A DNA stretch of 64,000 nucleotides from assembly GCA_900095875.1 (NCBI GenBank), contig LT608311.1:2014773-2078772 (forward strand), written 5' to 3'. Numbering within the stretch: the first letter of the stretch is position 1; each line of letters starts with the position of its first letter. Source of the DNA: Caecibacter massiliensis. GTDB taxonomy: Bacteria; Bacillota; Negativicutes; Veillonellales; Megasphaeraceae. Position numbers and translations under genes: made by a program. Positions 52,780 to 61,810 of this stretch are shown piece after piece. The notes beneath the pieces were generated by a model. The model searched no databases, was not told the origin of the DNA, and saw nothing but the letters and a program-made list of their open reading frames with translations.

Positions 52780-55092
52780 ATGGACAATTCGATTTTAACC
52801 TTGCCGTTTGTCCCGCTCCGGGGCATTGTAGTTTTTCCTAAATTGCTCAGTAATATAGATATTGGCAGAGAAAAATCACTGGCTGCTGTCGATTATGCAA
52901 TGGAACACGACCGGTTGATGATCGTTTCGGCGCAGTTGGATGAGGATGAAGAAAACCCCGGCTTTGATGGGATTTATCAGATTGGTACGCTGGTGAAAAT
53001 TCAGCAGCTTCTCCGTCTTCCCGGTGGTATTGTACGCATCCTGGCAGATGGCATATCCCGCGTTGAAATACGGGGATATGCGGATAAAAAAAACTATACG
53101 GAAGTGGCGGCTGTAAAAATACAAGATGAATATACCGGATCCAATGAAAATGAGGCACTACGCCGTCTGATGCTGCATCGATTTACGGACTGGCTCGACA
53201 ATTTAAAAGGTAATGACGAGCTGAAAGAGAAAGCAGAAGCCATACAGGATGCCGGAACTCTGGCCGATTTTATAGCGGCTCAGCTTCCACTTCGGCTGGT
53301 TGCGCGTCAGCAGATGCTGGAAATCTACGATGTCAGCCAGCGTATGCGCCGTGTATGCGGGCTTCTTGATACGGAAGTCGATATTGCCAGCCTTGAGTCA
53401 AAACTCAATATGGAAGTCCGTGGCAAAATGGACCAGCAGCAGAAAGAATATTATCTCCGTGAGAAAATTAAAGCGATCCACAAAGAACTTGGGGACAAAT
53501 ACGATAAGGATACGGAAGTAGAAGAATTGCGGGAAAAAATCCGCAAGATGAAACTGAATAAAGAAATCGAAGATGTTATGCTGAAAGAAGTAGACCGCCT
53601 CGATTCAATGCCGCCGATGATGGCGGAATCTGCCATCATCCGTTCCTATCTTGACTGGATGATGGAACTGCCCTGGAAAAAGGAAACAAAAGACCGCCTG
53701 GATCTTAGTCTGGCTCAACAGATTCTGGACGAAGATCATTATGGACTTACGAAGATAAAAGACCGGATCATCGAATATCTTGCTGTCCGTCAACTGACAA
53801 AAAGTCTTAAAGGCCCCATCCTTTGTTTTGTAGGACCTCCCGGAACAGGTAAAACGAGCATCGCCCGGTCTATCGCCCGGTCCATGAACCGCAAGTATGT
53901 CCGTATTTCTCTCGGCGGCGTACGTGATGAAGCAGAAATACGCGGCCATCGCCGTACGTATATCGGGGCTCTTCCGGGACGTATCATCGCCGGCATGAAA
54001 CAAGCAGGAACGAAAAATCCGGTGTTCCTGCTTGATGAAATTGATAAAATGACATCGGATATGCGCGGTGATCCGTCATCGGCTCTGCTGGAAGTCTTGG
54101 ATCCGGAACAAAATAATACTTTCAGCGACCATTTTATCGAAGTGCCTTTTGATCTTTCTAAAGTCCTCTGGATTACGACGGCCAATGTCATCAGTGATAT
54201 TCCCCGGCCATTGCTGGATCGCATGGAGGTCATTGAATTTACCAGTTATACAGAGGAAGAAAAATTACAGATTGCCAAACGCTATCTGGTACCGAAACAG
54301 CTGAAGGAAAATGGTCTCCAGCCGGGACAGGCTAAGTTCAGCGATGCCGTACTGCGCCATATTATCCAGGATTATACCCGTGAATCAGGGGTACGTACGC
54401 TGGAAAAGACGATTGGTACAGTCTGCCGCAAAGTAGGTAAGTCCCTGCTCCTGGAAGAAGATAAGCCGCTCACTGTAACGGTACGGAACCTCGAAAAAAT
54501 TCTTGGCCCGGCCAAATTCCTCCCGACAGAAGTCTGCAAGACTGATGAAGTCGGCCGCGTAACCGGTATGGCCTGGACACAGGTAGGGGGAGAAGTCCTG
54601 GAAACAGAAGCGGCAGCAGTCAAGGGAAAGGGCAGCCTTCTTTTGACAGGTCAGCTGGGTGATGTCATGAAAGAATCAGCAGAAGCCGGCATGATGTATA
54701 TCCGCAGCCGGGCAGACGAATTGGGACTGGCCCCTGACTTCTATGCTACGACAGACATTCACATTCACCTGCCGGAAGGAGCTGTTCCCAAGGACGGACC
54801 GTCAGCGGGTATCACTATGGCTACGGCTATCGCTTCAGCACTTACGGGACGCAAGGTACATCATGATCTTGCCATGACTGGTGAAATCACATTGCGCGGG
54901 ACGGTACTTCCCGTAGGAGGTATAAAGGAAAAAGTAATTGCAGCCCATCGGGCGGGCATTCATAAGATCCTTTTGCCGGAAGAAAACAAACGTGATATGG
55001 CCGAAGTCCCCCAGACTGTCAAGAAGGACGTGCAGTTCGTTTTTGTTCATCATATGGATGAAGTGCTCAGTCAGGCACTGGTGACGCCATAA
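52780..55092 (+). CDS. lon: ATP-dependent protease Lon
   Basis: Homohexameric LonA protease that removes damaged and regulatory proteins. It has 770 residues. An N-terminal substrate-binding domain (about 1-200) and coiled coil precede the AAA+ module with Walker A GPPGTGKT near residue 352. The protease domain has the Ser675 (DGPSAGI)/Lys718 (GGIKEK) dyad. The start is ATG 52780 with AAGGTGA 7 bases upstream; a GTG at 52771 lies too close to that site. Its stop shares one base with the engB start. Confidence 0.97.
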   Translation: MDNSILTLPFVPLRGIVVFPKLLSNIDIGREKSLAAVDYAMEHDRLMIVSAQLDEDEENPGFDGIYQIGTLVKIQQLLRLPGGIVRILADGISRVEIRGYADKKNYTEVAAVKIQDEYTGSNENEALRRLMLHRFTDWLDNLKGNDELKEKAEAIQDAGTLADFIAAQLPLRLVARQQMLEIYDVSQRMRRVCGLLDTEVDIASLESKLNMEVRGKMDQQQKEYYLREKIKAIHKELGDKYDKDTEVEELREKIRKMKLNKEIEDVMLKEVDRLDSMPPMMAESAIIRSYLDWMMELPWKKETKDRLDLSLAQQILDEDHYGLTKIKDRIIEYLAVRQLTKSLKGPILCFVGPPGTGKTSIARSIARSMNRKYVRISLGGVRDEAEIRGHRRTYIGALPGRIIAGMKQAGTKNPVFLLDEIDKMTSDMRGDPSSALLEVLDPEQNNTFSDHFIEVPFDLSKVLWITTANVISDIPRPLLDRMEVIEFTSYTEEEKLQIAKRYLVPKQLKENGLQPGQAKFSDAVLRHIIQDYTRESGVRTLEKTIGTVCRKVGKSLLLEEDKPLTVTVRNLEKILGPAKFLPTEVCKTDEVGRVTGMAWTQVGGEVLETEAAAVKGKGSLLLTGQLGDVMKESAEAGMMYIRSRADELGLAPDFYATTDIHIHLPEGAVPKDGPSAGITMATAIASALTGRKVHHDLAMTGEITLRGTVLPVGGIKEKVIAAHRAGIHKILLPEENKRDMAEVPQTVKKDVQFVFVHHMDEVLSQALVTP

Positions 55093-55724
55093 TGGACCAT
55101 GGCAGCCTGCAGATCATACGCCCGGCTTATAAATCATCGGCCGTACGGGCGGATCAGTATCCCCAGGGAAATATTCCGGAAATTGCCTTTTTAGGCCGAT
55201 CTAATGTGGGGAAATCCAGTCTGATCAATTCATTGTGCCAGCACCGCGGCCTTGCGCGGGTGAGCGGCGCTCCCGGTAAGACACAGACCATCAATTATTT
55301 TCAGGTACTCCTTCAGGAAAAAACAGAGGAGGAGGAAACGCGCCGGCAACTTTACTTTGTCGATCTTCCCGGATACGGATATGCCCGTACTGGTGGCAGG
55401 AACCGGCAGTTGTGGAGTCATTTTATCGGCGAATATATTACATCCTCACCTAACCTTCACCTGCTCTTCCTGCTTGTCGATCTGCGCCATCCGGACCTTC
55501 CTATTGACAGGGAGGCCTATACATGGCTGGCCGATAACGAAGTTCCTCTGCAGATCATAGCAACGAAAGCGGATAAACTGAAGAAAAACGAACGGGTTCG
55601 CAATCTGGCGCAGATACAGAAACTGTTCCCGACGGCTTTCCCGCCCATTGCGTATTCTTCGCTGAAACAGGAAGGGCGCAATGACGTACTGCATACTATC
55701 TATGAAGCCGTTACAGATGACTGA
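55092..55724 (+). CDS. engB: Ribosome biogenesis GTPase EngB/YsxC
   Basis: Small essential GTPase needed for large-subunit assembly. It has 210 residues. G1 GRSNVGKSS, G3 DLPGYGYA and G4 TKADK are all visible. The start codon shares its A with the lon stop (TAATG), so translation is coupled. The lon-engB pairing is common in Firmicutes. Confidence 0.96.
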   Translation: MDHGSLQIIRPAYKSSAVRADQYPQGNIPEIAFLGRSNVGKSSLINSLCQHRGLARVSGAPGKTQTINYFQVLLQEKTEEEETRRQLYFVDLPGYGYARTGGRNRQLWSHFIGEYITSSPNLHLLFLLVDLRHPDLPIDREAYTWLADNEVPLQIIATKADKLKKNERVRNLAQIQKLFPTAFPPIAYSSLKQEGRNDVLHTIYEAVTDD

Positions 55725-55737
55725 TTAACACGAAAGA

Positions 55738-55778
55738 CCGGATATCATTCAGACAAGATGAAAGATATCCGGCCTTTT
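55738..55778 (+). terminator. Terminator after engB
   Basis: CCGGATATC, 17-base loop, GATATCCGG, then CCTTTT. Confidence 0.85.
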
Positions 55779-55799
55779 GTCATCCTGTCTCATACGGGC

Positions 55800-55828
55800 T
55801 GGAAAGAAACACTGCTTTCTGCTATAAT
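55800..55828 (+). promoter_or_regulatory. Promoter for the thioredoxin gene
   Basis: TGGAAA (55800-55805), 17-base spacer, TATAAT (55823-55828), with TG one base ahead (extended -10). Confidence 0.7.
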
Positions 55829-55868
55829 GAGAGTGGTTTTGTATAGCGTTTTATAGGAGGGACCTTTT

Positions 55869-56192
55869 ATGGCCATTGTTTCACTCGACAATGAGTCGGC
55901 ATTTACCTTGCGTGTCCTGCACAAAAAGGGAGTCGTAATCGTCGATTTCTGGGCGCCCTGGTGCGAGCCCTGCAAAATGATACGTGCTGAGATACAGCGG
56001 GCTGCTGAAGCTTTTGAAAATCAAGTGGAAGTGGTACGGGTCAATGTGGATGCATTTCACAGCCTGGCAGAAAAATACGATATTATGGCGATTCCGACAT
56101 TGCTTTTCTTTAAAGATGGCAAACCCGTCAAACGGATAATCGGATATGCGTCAGAAGATGAAATCAGAAAATTTTTAGCAACACTCGTCTGA
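55869..56192 (+). CDS. Thioredoxin-family protein with WCEPC active site
   Basis: A 107-residue thioredoxin fold with no signal peptide, so a cytosolic disulfide reductase is likely. The redox cysteines are Cys32 and Cys35 in WAPWCEPCK; classical thioredoxin has Gly where this has Glu33. The cis-proline is kept (AIPTLLFF) and the GY...EI end is typical. Glu next to the nucleophile should change the redox potential or partner choice. AGGAGGG precedes the ATG. It has its own promoter, and no thioredoxin reductase gene is near. Confidence 0.9.
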   Translation: MAIVSLDNESAFTLRVLHKKGVVIVDFWAPWCEPCKMIRAEIQRAAEAFENQVEVVRVNVDAFHSLAEKYDIMAIPTLLFFKDGKPVKRIIGYASEDEIRKFLATLV

Positions 56193-56206
56193 AAACGACC
56201 CCTGTT

Positions 56207-56236
56207 TTGACAGTAAAAACGTTAGGATGGTATAAT
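56207..56236 (+). promoter_or_regulatory. Near-consensus promoter for the GT2 gene
   Basis: TTGACA (56207-56212), 18-base spacer, TATAAT (56231-56236), plus TG one base ahead. The predicted transcript start near 56243 lies over a GTG at 56242 and favours ATG 56272 as the translation start. Confidence 0.8.
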
Positions 56237-56271
56237 TAAGAGTGAGCTTATTTAATTTAGAAGAAAAAAAA

Positions 56272-57201
56272 ATGTTATCTGTTGTCGTTCCCGTATTCAA
56301 TGAACAGTTAAATATTGAAAAGTTTTATGAAGAGGCGACAAAAGCAATACAAAACCTGGATATGGATTATGAACTTATTTTTGTCGATGATGGGTCCAAA
56401 GATACGACGCCCCTTATTCTCAGCCGGCTGACCGAACAAGATGATCATGTCCGTGCGCTGATACTGGCACGGAATTTTGGGCATCAGCTCGCTATTACGT
56501 GCGGTATGGATTATGCCCAGGGGGATGCTATCATTACTATGGATGGTGATATGCAGCATCCGCCAGCCATGATTCCTGATCTGGTGCAGAAATGGCGGGA
56601 AGGATTCGACGTTGTTCAGACCGTGCGCAAGGGAACCGATGATGCCGGGTTTTTAAAGCGGCTGACATCTAAGTGGTATTATATTCTGCTGAACGCTCTT
56701 TCTCCCGTCCATATTACTCCCGGCGGATCAGATTTCCGTCTCATCGACCGGAGAGTGCTGAACACGTTCCGGCTGTTTCGTGAACATGACCGGTTTATCC
56801 GGGGCATGATGGGGGATATCGGTTATAAGCAGACTACCATTGATTTCGTCGCTCCCCGCCGTTTTGCGGGAAAATCGAAATTCTCCGGCCGCAAAATGCT
56901 GCATTTTGCTCTGGACGGTATTACTGCTTTTTCAAAGACACCTCTTCGTATTTCCTTTTATGCCGGTCTTTTGAGCGGTCTGCTGAGTATTGTCATGATT
57001 GTTCATGCTCTGTACAGTCATCTGACGGGAACAGCAGCTCCGGGATGGACAACTACGACGATTATGGTTTGTCTCGTAGGCGGATTGCAACTTATTTTTT
57101 TAGGTGTCATTGGCGAATATATCGGACGTATCTTCGAAGAAGTCAAGCAGCGTCCTTTATACTGGCTGCGGGCTGAGTTAGGACATAAGAAGCGGCCTTA
57201 A
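56272..57201 (+). CDS. Family 2 glycosyltransferase (polyprenyl-phosphate sugar transferase type)
   Basis: A 309-residue membrane-linked glycosyltransferase of the GtrB/DPM1/ArnC group, which moves a sugar from a nucleotide donor to undecaprenyl phosphate. The GT-A domain fills the first 220 residues: SVVVPVFNEQ at the start, DDGSKDTT, and the metal-binding DGDMQHPP. Two membrane helices follow near the C-terminus. The start is ATG 56272, because the promoter directly upstream would begin transcription near 56243. The sugar and final target (for example LPS or teichoic-type decoration) are unknown. Confidence 0.87.
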   Translation: MLSVVVPVFNEQLNIEKFYEEATKAIQNLDMDYELIFVDDGSKDTTPLILSRLTEQDDHVRALILARNFGHQLAITCGMDYAQGDAIITMDGDMQHPPAMIPDLVQKWREGFDVVQTVRKGTDDAGFLKRLTSKWYYILLNALSPVHITPGGSDFRLIDRRVLNTFRLFREHDRFIRGMMGDIGYKQTTIDFVAPRRFAGKSKFSGRKMLHFALDGITAFSKTPLRISFYAGLLSGLLSIVMIVHALYSHLTGTAAPGWTTTTIMVCLVGGLQLIFLGVIGEYIGRIFEEVKQRPLYWLRAELGHKKRP

Positions 57202-57231
57202 AGAAATGGCGTTATTTTGAGAGGTGTTTAT

Positions 57232-57990
57232 ATGAGGCATATGGTACATCGTTTACTAGTATTCACGCTACTTTTTTCGGCAGTTATTCTGCCTGCCGGT
57301 GCATATAACATAGGTGACCGGGGTGTGCAGGTCCTGAAGATACAGAAACAGCTTGTGAAATACGGATACCCCATTGGCACAGACGGCATTTATGGAAATG
57401 AAACGGCCCGGGCAGTACAACGATTTCAGGCAGATAAAGGACTGGATATGGATGGCATTGTCGATAGTAAGACCTACAAGAAGCTTTTAGGTTCATCGAT
57501 GCCAAAAAGCGAGGCTAAACGGGCTGAAAAGGCAAAGTCAGAAACGGTTGCCATGAAAACGAAATATCCGAGCAATCGGAATTATAAAGAGTATTCCAAA
57601 ATCAAAAAGTTTACAAGTCATGATGTAGTGGGAGACCGCTTAGTATCGACGGCCAATAAATATGTAGGTGTGCCATATGTTTTTGGAGGAAACACACCGA
57701 GCGGATTCGATTGCTCAGGGTTTACACGGTATGTTTTTTCACATAATGGTATCCATCTGCCTCGTATGGCTGATGAACAATACCGTATCGGTTCGACTGT
57801 ATCACGAAGCGAACTGATTCCTGGCGATCTCGTTTTCTTTTCGACGTATGAGCCAGGTGCCTCTCATGCAGGTATTTATGTCGGCGATAATCAGTTTATC
57901 AGTGCTACGAGTAGTGGCGGCATCCGCATTGACAGTATGGATAGCAGCTATTGGGCTTCACGTTATGTGGGAGCCAGACGAGTACGCTGA
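57232..57990 (+). CDS. Secreted NlpC/P60 peptidoglycan hydrolase with peptidoglycan-binding domain
   Basis: A 252-residue exported cell-wall endopeptidase. The signal peptide ends near residue 24 (PAGA). Residues about 27-85 form a PG_binding_1 domain (VLKIQKQLVKYGYP ... GNETARAVQRFQ). After a Lys/Ser-rich linker comes the NlpC/P60 domain, with nucleophile Cys161 (FDCSGF) and His212 (SHAGIYVG). Such enzymes cut between D-Glu and DAP in stem peptides, matching the DAP-type wall implied by MurE. The start is ATG 57232 with GAGAGGTG 5-6 bases upstream; a TTG at 57217 is less likely. Confidence 0.93.
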   Translation: MRHMVHRLLVFTLLFSAVILPAGAYNIGDRGVQVLKIQKQLVKYGYPIGTDGIYGNETARAVQRFQADKGLDMDGIVDSKTYKKLLGSSMPKSEAKRAEKAKSETVAMKTKYPSNRNYKEYSKIKKFTSHDVVGDRLVSTANKYVGVPYVFGGNTPSGFDCSGFTRYVFSHNGIHLPRMADEQYRIGSTVSRSELIPGDLVFFSTYEPGASHAGIYVGDNQFISATSSGGIRIDSMDSSYWASRYVGARRVR

Positions 57991-58024
57991 AAATAAATCT
58001 ACTAGCTCTTTTATGGCAAAAAGG

Positions 58025-58054
58025 TTGCCCAACGGGAAGTAAAAAGCGTATAAT
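58025..58054 (+). promoter_or_regulatory. Promoter for alaS-ireB-yqgF-yrzB
   Basis: TTGCCC (58025-58030), 18-base spacer, TATAAT (58049-58054). No T-box sequence is seen in the short leader. Confidence 0.6.
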
Positions 58055-58097
58055 CTGAGTCATACCAAAAGCTAAGACTGAGGGAGTGTTTGAAATT

Positions 58098-60707
58098 ATG
58101 AAGTATATGACGGGAAATGAAATCCGTAAAGCCTATCTGGAATTTTTCAAAAGTAAACAGCATCTGATTTTGCACAGTTTTCCCCTGATCCCGGAAAACG
58201 ACCCGAGCCTGTTGCTCATCGGTGCTGGTATGGCCCCGTTAAAACCGTATTTTACAGGTAAACTCGTACCGCCTTCTTACCGGGTTACGACGAGTCAGAA
58301 ATGTATCCGTACAGATGATATAGATAATGTAGGCCGCACTGCCCGCCATCATACGTTTTTTGAAATGCTCGGCAACTTTTCCTTTGGCGACTACTTCAAG
58401 AAAGAAGCTATTTCCTGGGCCTGGGAATTTCTCACGAAGGTTATCGAACTGGACCCGGATAAGTTGTATGTAACTATTTATCCGGACGATAAAGAAGCGT
58501 ATGATTATTGGCATAATATGATTGGCCTGGCTGATGAACGCATTTTCAAATTTGACGATAATTTCTGGGAAATCGGTGAAGGTCCCTGTGGTCCGGACAG
58601 TGAAATTTTCTATGACCTTGGTCCGGAACGGGGCTGTGGCAAACTGACCTGTACTGTAGGCTGTGATTGCGACCGGTATCTGGAAATTTGGAATCTTGTC
58701 TTTACCCAGTATAATCGTACAAAAGATGGGAAATATGAACCGCTGGCCAAGAAAAATATTGATACAGGCTGTGGACTGGAACGGCTGGCTTCCGTCATCC
58801 AGCAGAAAGAATCGAATTTTGAAACCGATCTGATATTCCCTATTATCGAAAAAGTCATTGCAATCAGTGGTGGTGATTATTCCCAGCCTGATCAGAAAAT
58901 GGCCATGAAAGTCATTGCTGACCATATCCGGGCTATTACGGTGATGATCAGTGATGGCATCCTGCCGAGCAATGAAGGGCGTGGCTATGTACTTCGCCGT
59001 ATTCTCCGCCGGGCAGTCCGTTACGGCCGGCTCCTGGGAATCGACCATCTGTTCCTCAGCTCTCTCGTCGATACGGTTATAGATATCCTCGGCGTAGAGT
59101 ATCCGGAACTTAAACAATATGAAAGCCTTATTAAAAGAGTCATCGATACGGAAGAACGCCAGTTCAGTGCTACTCTGGCACAGGGACTGGACTTGTTGCA
59201 TCAGATGATGGAAGAAGCTAATGACACGAAAATCCTTGCGGGCAGTGAAGTGTTTAAACTTTACGATACGTTTGGCTTCCCTGTTGAATTAACGGAAGAA
59301 ATTGCTGCAGAAAAAGGATATACGCTCGACATGGAAGGCTTTAAAAAAGCCATGAAAGAACAGCAGGAACGTGCCCGTGCTGCCCGTACGAAAGTATCAG
59401 CAAAGGTAGCCGTACCGGATACGACAAAACTTGATCAGGATACTCTGATAAATGATGCGGAAGCCGTAAACGGACATATTGTCATGATTGGCCGGGAAGG
59501 GGTAGAAGTGCAGCAGGCCGGGGATGGAGAAGAAGTTACGATTATTCTTGATTCTAATCCGTTCCATGCTGAAGGAGGAGGCCAGCTCGGCGATACGGGG
59601 ATATTAAAAGCCCCGGAAGGATCGGTGCGCGTAACAGATGCCAAGGCATTGCCTAATGGCCTGGTATATCTTATCGCATCGGTAGCAGAAGGTCAGATCC
59701 AGACTGGCGATGCCGTAGATATCACTGTAGATAAAGCACGGAACCTGGCAATTGCCCGTAATCATACGGCGACGCACCTGCTCCAGGCTGCACTGCGAAA
59801 GGTTCTGGGGAATCATGTCAATCAGGCTGGCTCGCTGGTAACGCCGGAACATCTGCGTTTTGATTTCACAAACTTCTCCCCCGTTTCAGCAGAAGAACTG
59901 GAAAAAGTAGAAGCACTGGTCAATGAAGAAATATTGAAAAATGTACCGGTTACTATTGAAGAAATGGCCTTGCAAGAAGCAAAAGAAAAAGGTGCCATGG
60001 CATTATTTGGCGAAAAGTATGGGAATCGGGTACGTGTCGTTTCAGTCGGTGATTTCAGCTGTGAATTGTGTGGTGGATCCCATGTAACTAACACGGCTGT
60101 CATCGGCTCCTTCCGGATTCTTTCTGAAACAGGTACAGGAACAGGAGTACGCCGCATAGAAGCCGTTACGGGGGCAGCAGCTCTTGAAAAAGCCAAAACC
60201 GATGAAGCAGTCATCCGCAATCTGGCGGCTTTATTGAAAGTCAAGGCTGACGATGTAGCAGTAAAAGTAGGTCATCTCCTGGGGCAGCTTAAAGACACGG
60301 AAAAAGAATTGCAGCAACTTAAAAAAGATGCTGCCCTTTCCAATCTCGATGCGATTTTAGCCAGCCGGGAAGAAATAGAAGGCATTCCTGTCATTGCGGC
60401 AGCTGCCCAGGCCGATTCGATGGATAGTCTGCGTGAACTGGCAGATACAGTACTGGCTAAGTCGGGTCATGGCGTAGTTCTCCTGGCTTCCGTAGCGGAT
60501 GGCAAAGTGCAGTTTGTCTGCAAGGTAGATAAAGGCGATACGAAAAAGGGCCTTCATGCTGGAAAAATCATTAAGGCGGCAGCCCAGGCTGCTGGCGGAA
60601 ATGGCGGTGGCCGCCCTGATATGGCACAAGCTGGCGGTAAACAGCCTGAACAGGTTGATGCGGCACTTCAGGCAGGTAAAGACATGGTCAAGAATCTACT
60701 GGGATGA
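58098..60707 (+). CDS. alaS: Alanyl-tRNA synthetase
   Basis: Class II enzyme that charges tRNA-Ala, with editing of Ser and Gly mischarging. It has 869 residues. The catalytic core covers about 1-455 (RTDDIDNVGRTARHHTFFEMLGN region). The editing domain carries the zinc ligands HTATH and CELCGGSH, and the C-terminal Ala domain includes a glycine-rich GGNGGGRP segment. The start is ATG 58098, with AGGGAG 11 bases upstream; ATG 58107 is possible. It leads the conserved alaS-ireB-yqgF-yrzB block of Firmicutes. Confidence 0.96.
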   Translation: MKYMTGNEIRKAYLEFFKSKQHLILHSFPLIPENDPSLLLIGAGMAPLKPYFTGKLVPPSYRVTTSQKCIRTDDIDNVGRTARHHTFFEMLGNFSFGDYFKKEAISWAWEFLTKVIELDPDKLYVTIYPDDKEAYDYWHNMIGLADERIFKFDDNFWEIGEGPCGPDSEIFYDLGPERGCGKLTCTVGCDCDRYLEIWNLVFTQYNRTKDGKYEPLAKKNIDTGCGLERLASVIQQKESNFETDLIFPIIEKVIAISGGDYSQPDQKMAMKVIADHIRAITVMISDGILPSNEGRGYVLRRILRRAVRYGRLLGIDHLFLSSLVDTVIDILGVEYPELKQYESLIKRVIDTEERQFSATLAQGLDLLHQMMEEANDTKILAGSEVFKLYDTFGFPVELTEEIAAEKGYTLDMEGFKKAMKEQQERARAARTKVSAKVAVPDTTKLDQDTLINDAEAVNGHIVMIGREGVEVQQAGDGEEVTIILDSNPFHAEGGGQLGDTGILKAPEGSVRVTDAKALPNGLVYLIASVAEGQIQTGDAVDITVDKARNLAIARNHTATHLLQAALRKVLGNHVNQAGSLVTPEHLRFDFTNFSPVSAEELEKVEALVNEEILKNVPVTIEEMALQEAKEKGAMALFGEKYGNRVRVVSVGDFSCELCGGSHVTNTAVIGSFRILSETGTGTGVRRIEAVTGAAALEKAKTDEAVIRNLAALLKVKADDVAVKVGHLLGQLKDTEKELQQLKKDAALSNLDAILASREEIEGIPVIAAAAQADSMDSLRELADTVLAKSGHGVVLLASVADGKVQFVCKVDKGDTKKGLHAGKIIKAAAQAAGGNGGGRPDMAQAGGKQPEQVDAALQAGKDMVKNLLG

Positions 60708-60741
60708 TGTCCTGCCATCATAAATAAAGGATGTGACAAAC

Positions 60742-61002
60742 ATGGCAATTAGTGATGAAACGATGATCGTAAAAAACAGAAATGAGGAACAGACCGTTGC
60801 TTCCATGATTTTGGAAGACGTGTACCACGCTCTGGAAGAGAAAGGGTATAATCCTATTAATCAGATTGTTGGATATCTCCTTTCTGGCGATCCCACGTAC
60901 ATTACGAGTCATAATAATGCTCGCAGTAATATACGCCGTATTGAACGAGATGAATTGATTGAAGAATTAGTTCGTTCTTATGTAAAACAGCGTAATTTAT
61001 AG
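60742..61002 (+). CDS. IreB family regulatory phosphoprotein (UPF0297)
   Basis: An 86-residue protein of the IreB/YrzL family. In Enterococcus, IreB is phosphorylated by the PASTA kinase IreK and affects cephalosporin resistance; the role here is unknown. The conserved central stretch [19 protein letters not shown] and [10 protein letters not shown] is intact. The start is ATG 60742 with AAAGGA about 10 bases upstream. It lies between alaS and yqgF, its usual place. Confidence 0.92.
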   Translation: MAISDETMIVKNRNEEQTVASMILEDVYHALEEKGYNPINQIVGYLLSGDPTYITSHNNARSNIRRIERDELIEELVRSYVKQRNL

Positions 61003-61009
61003 GAGGCAT

Positions 61010-61426
61010 ATGAGAATTTTAGGCCTGGATGTAGGCTCGCGCACTATTGGTGTTGCCTGCAGCGATCCCTTATTGCTGACAGCACAAGGGATGGAGACAA
61101 TAAGGCGGCAATCGCAAAAAAAAGATTTTGCCCGTCTGAAAGAAATTATTAAAGAAAAAGATGTACATCGCGTCGTTGTCGGCAAGCCGCGGCATATGAA
61201 TGGCGATTACAGCGAAAACATGGAGAAGATTGAACAATTTGTCTCAGAATTGAAAAAAGTGCTCCCCGAAATGGAATTTGTTTACTGGGATGAACGCCTG
61301 ACAACCGTCATGGCGACACAGGTACTGATGGAAGGAAATGTGCGCCGGGAAAAGCGGAAACAATTCGTTGATAAGATGGCGGCAGTTCTGATTTTACAAA
61401 ATTATTTAGATGCTCAGGGAGGATAA
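61010..61426 (+). CDS. yqgF: Putative pre-16S rRNA nuclease / Holliday junction resolvase-like protein
   Basis: A 138-residue RNase H-fold protein of the YqgF/RuvX family, linked to 16S rRNA 5'-end maturation. LGLDVGSRTIGVA at the N-terminus holds the first acidic residue, VVGKPRHMNG is the middle motif, and WDERLTT holds the second acidic site. AGGAGG lies 5 bases before ATG 61010. It is 7 bases after ireB and leads into the DUF1292 gene. Confidence 0.94.
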   Translation: MRILGLDVGSRTIGVACSDPLLLTAQGMETIRRQSQKKDFARLKEIIKEKDVHRVVVGKPRHMNGDYSENMEKIEQFVSELKKVLPEMEFVYWDERLTTVMATQVLMEGNVRREKRKQFVDKMAAVLILQNYLDAQGG

Positions 61427-61427
61427 T

Positions 61428-61706
61428 ATGGCAGAAGACATGTTGGAAGAAGTCGAAGTGATTACTGTAACAGGTGATGACGGACAAGAAGAGTATTACT
61501 CAGTGGATGTGACAATTCCCTATGCGGGCAAGGAGTTTGCCGTACTCGTCCCGTATAGTGAAGAAGAAGATAGTCCTGCTGAAGGCGATGCCATCATAGC
61601 ACGCCTTGATGAAGAAGACGGAGAAACAGTGTATGTGGCTCCGACAGATGAAGAATTTGAAGCAGTACTCCATGCATACGACAAGTTAATCGAAGACGAA
61701 CCGTAA
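61428..61706 (+). CDS. DUF1292 (YrzB-like) protein
   Basis: A 92-residue, highly acidic protein of the DUF1292/YrzB family, whose role is unknown. The core reads YAGKEFAVLVPYSE with acidic stretches on both sides (EEEDSPAEGD). The start is ATG 61428 with GGGAGGA upstream, 1 base after the yqgF stop; an earlier ATG at 61410 would overlap yqgF. It ends the alaS block ahead of a very strong terminator. Confidence 0.88.
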   Translation: MAEDMLEEVEVITVTGDDGQEEYYSVDVTIPYAGKEFAVLVPYSEEEDSPAEGDAIIARLDEEDGETVYVAPTDEEFEAVLHAYDKLIEDEP

Positions 61707-61714
61707 CGATGATA

Positions 61715-61763
61715 AAAAAGCTGTGCATGCTAGTCCCTGCCGGACTAGCATGCACAGCTTTTT
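61715..61763. terminator. Very strong bidirectional terminator
   Basis: A perfect 22-bp stem with a 5-base loop, from AAAAAGCTGTGC to GCACAGCTTTTT. It lies between convergent units and has A and T runs on both sides. Confidence 0.95.
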
Positions 61764-61810
61764 GCATCTTTTGCTTTTATGTATTTTGTTTATATTTGGA
61801 ATATACAAAA

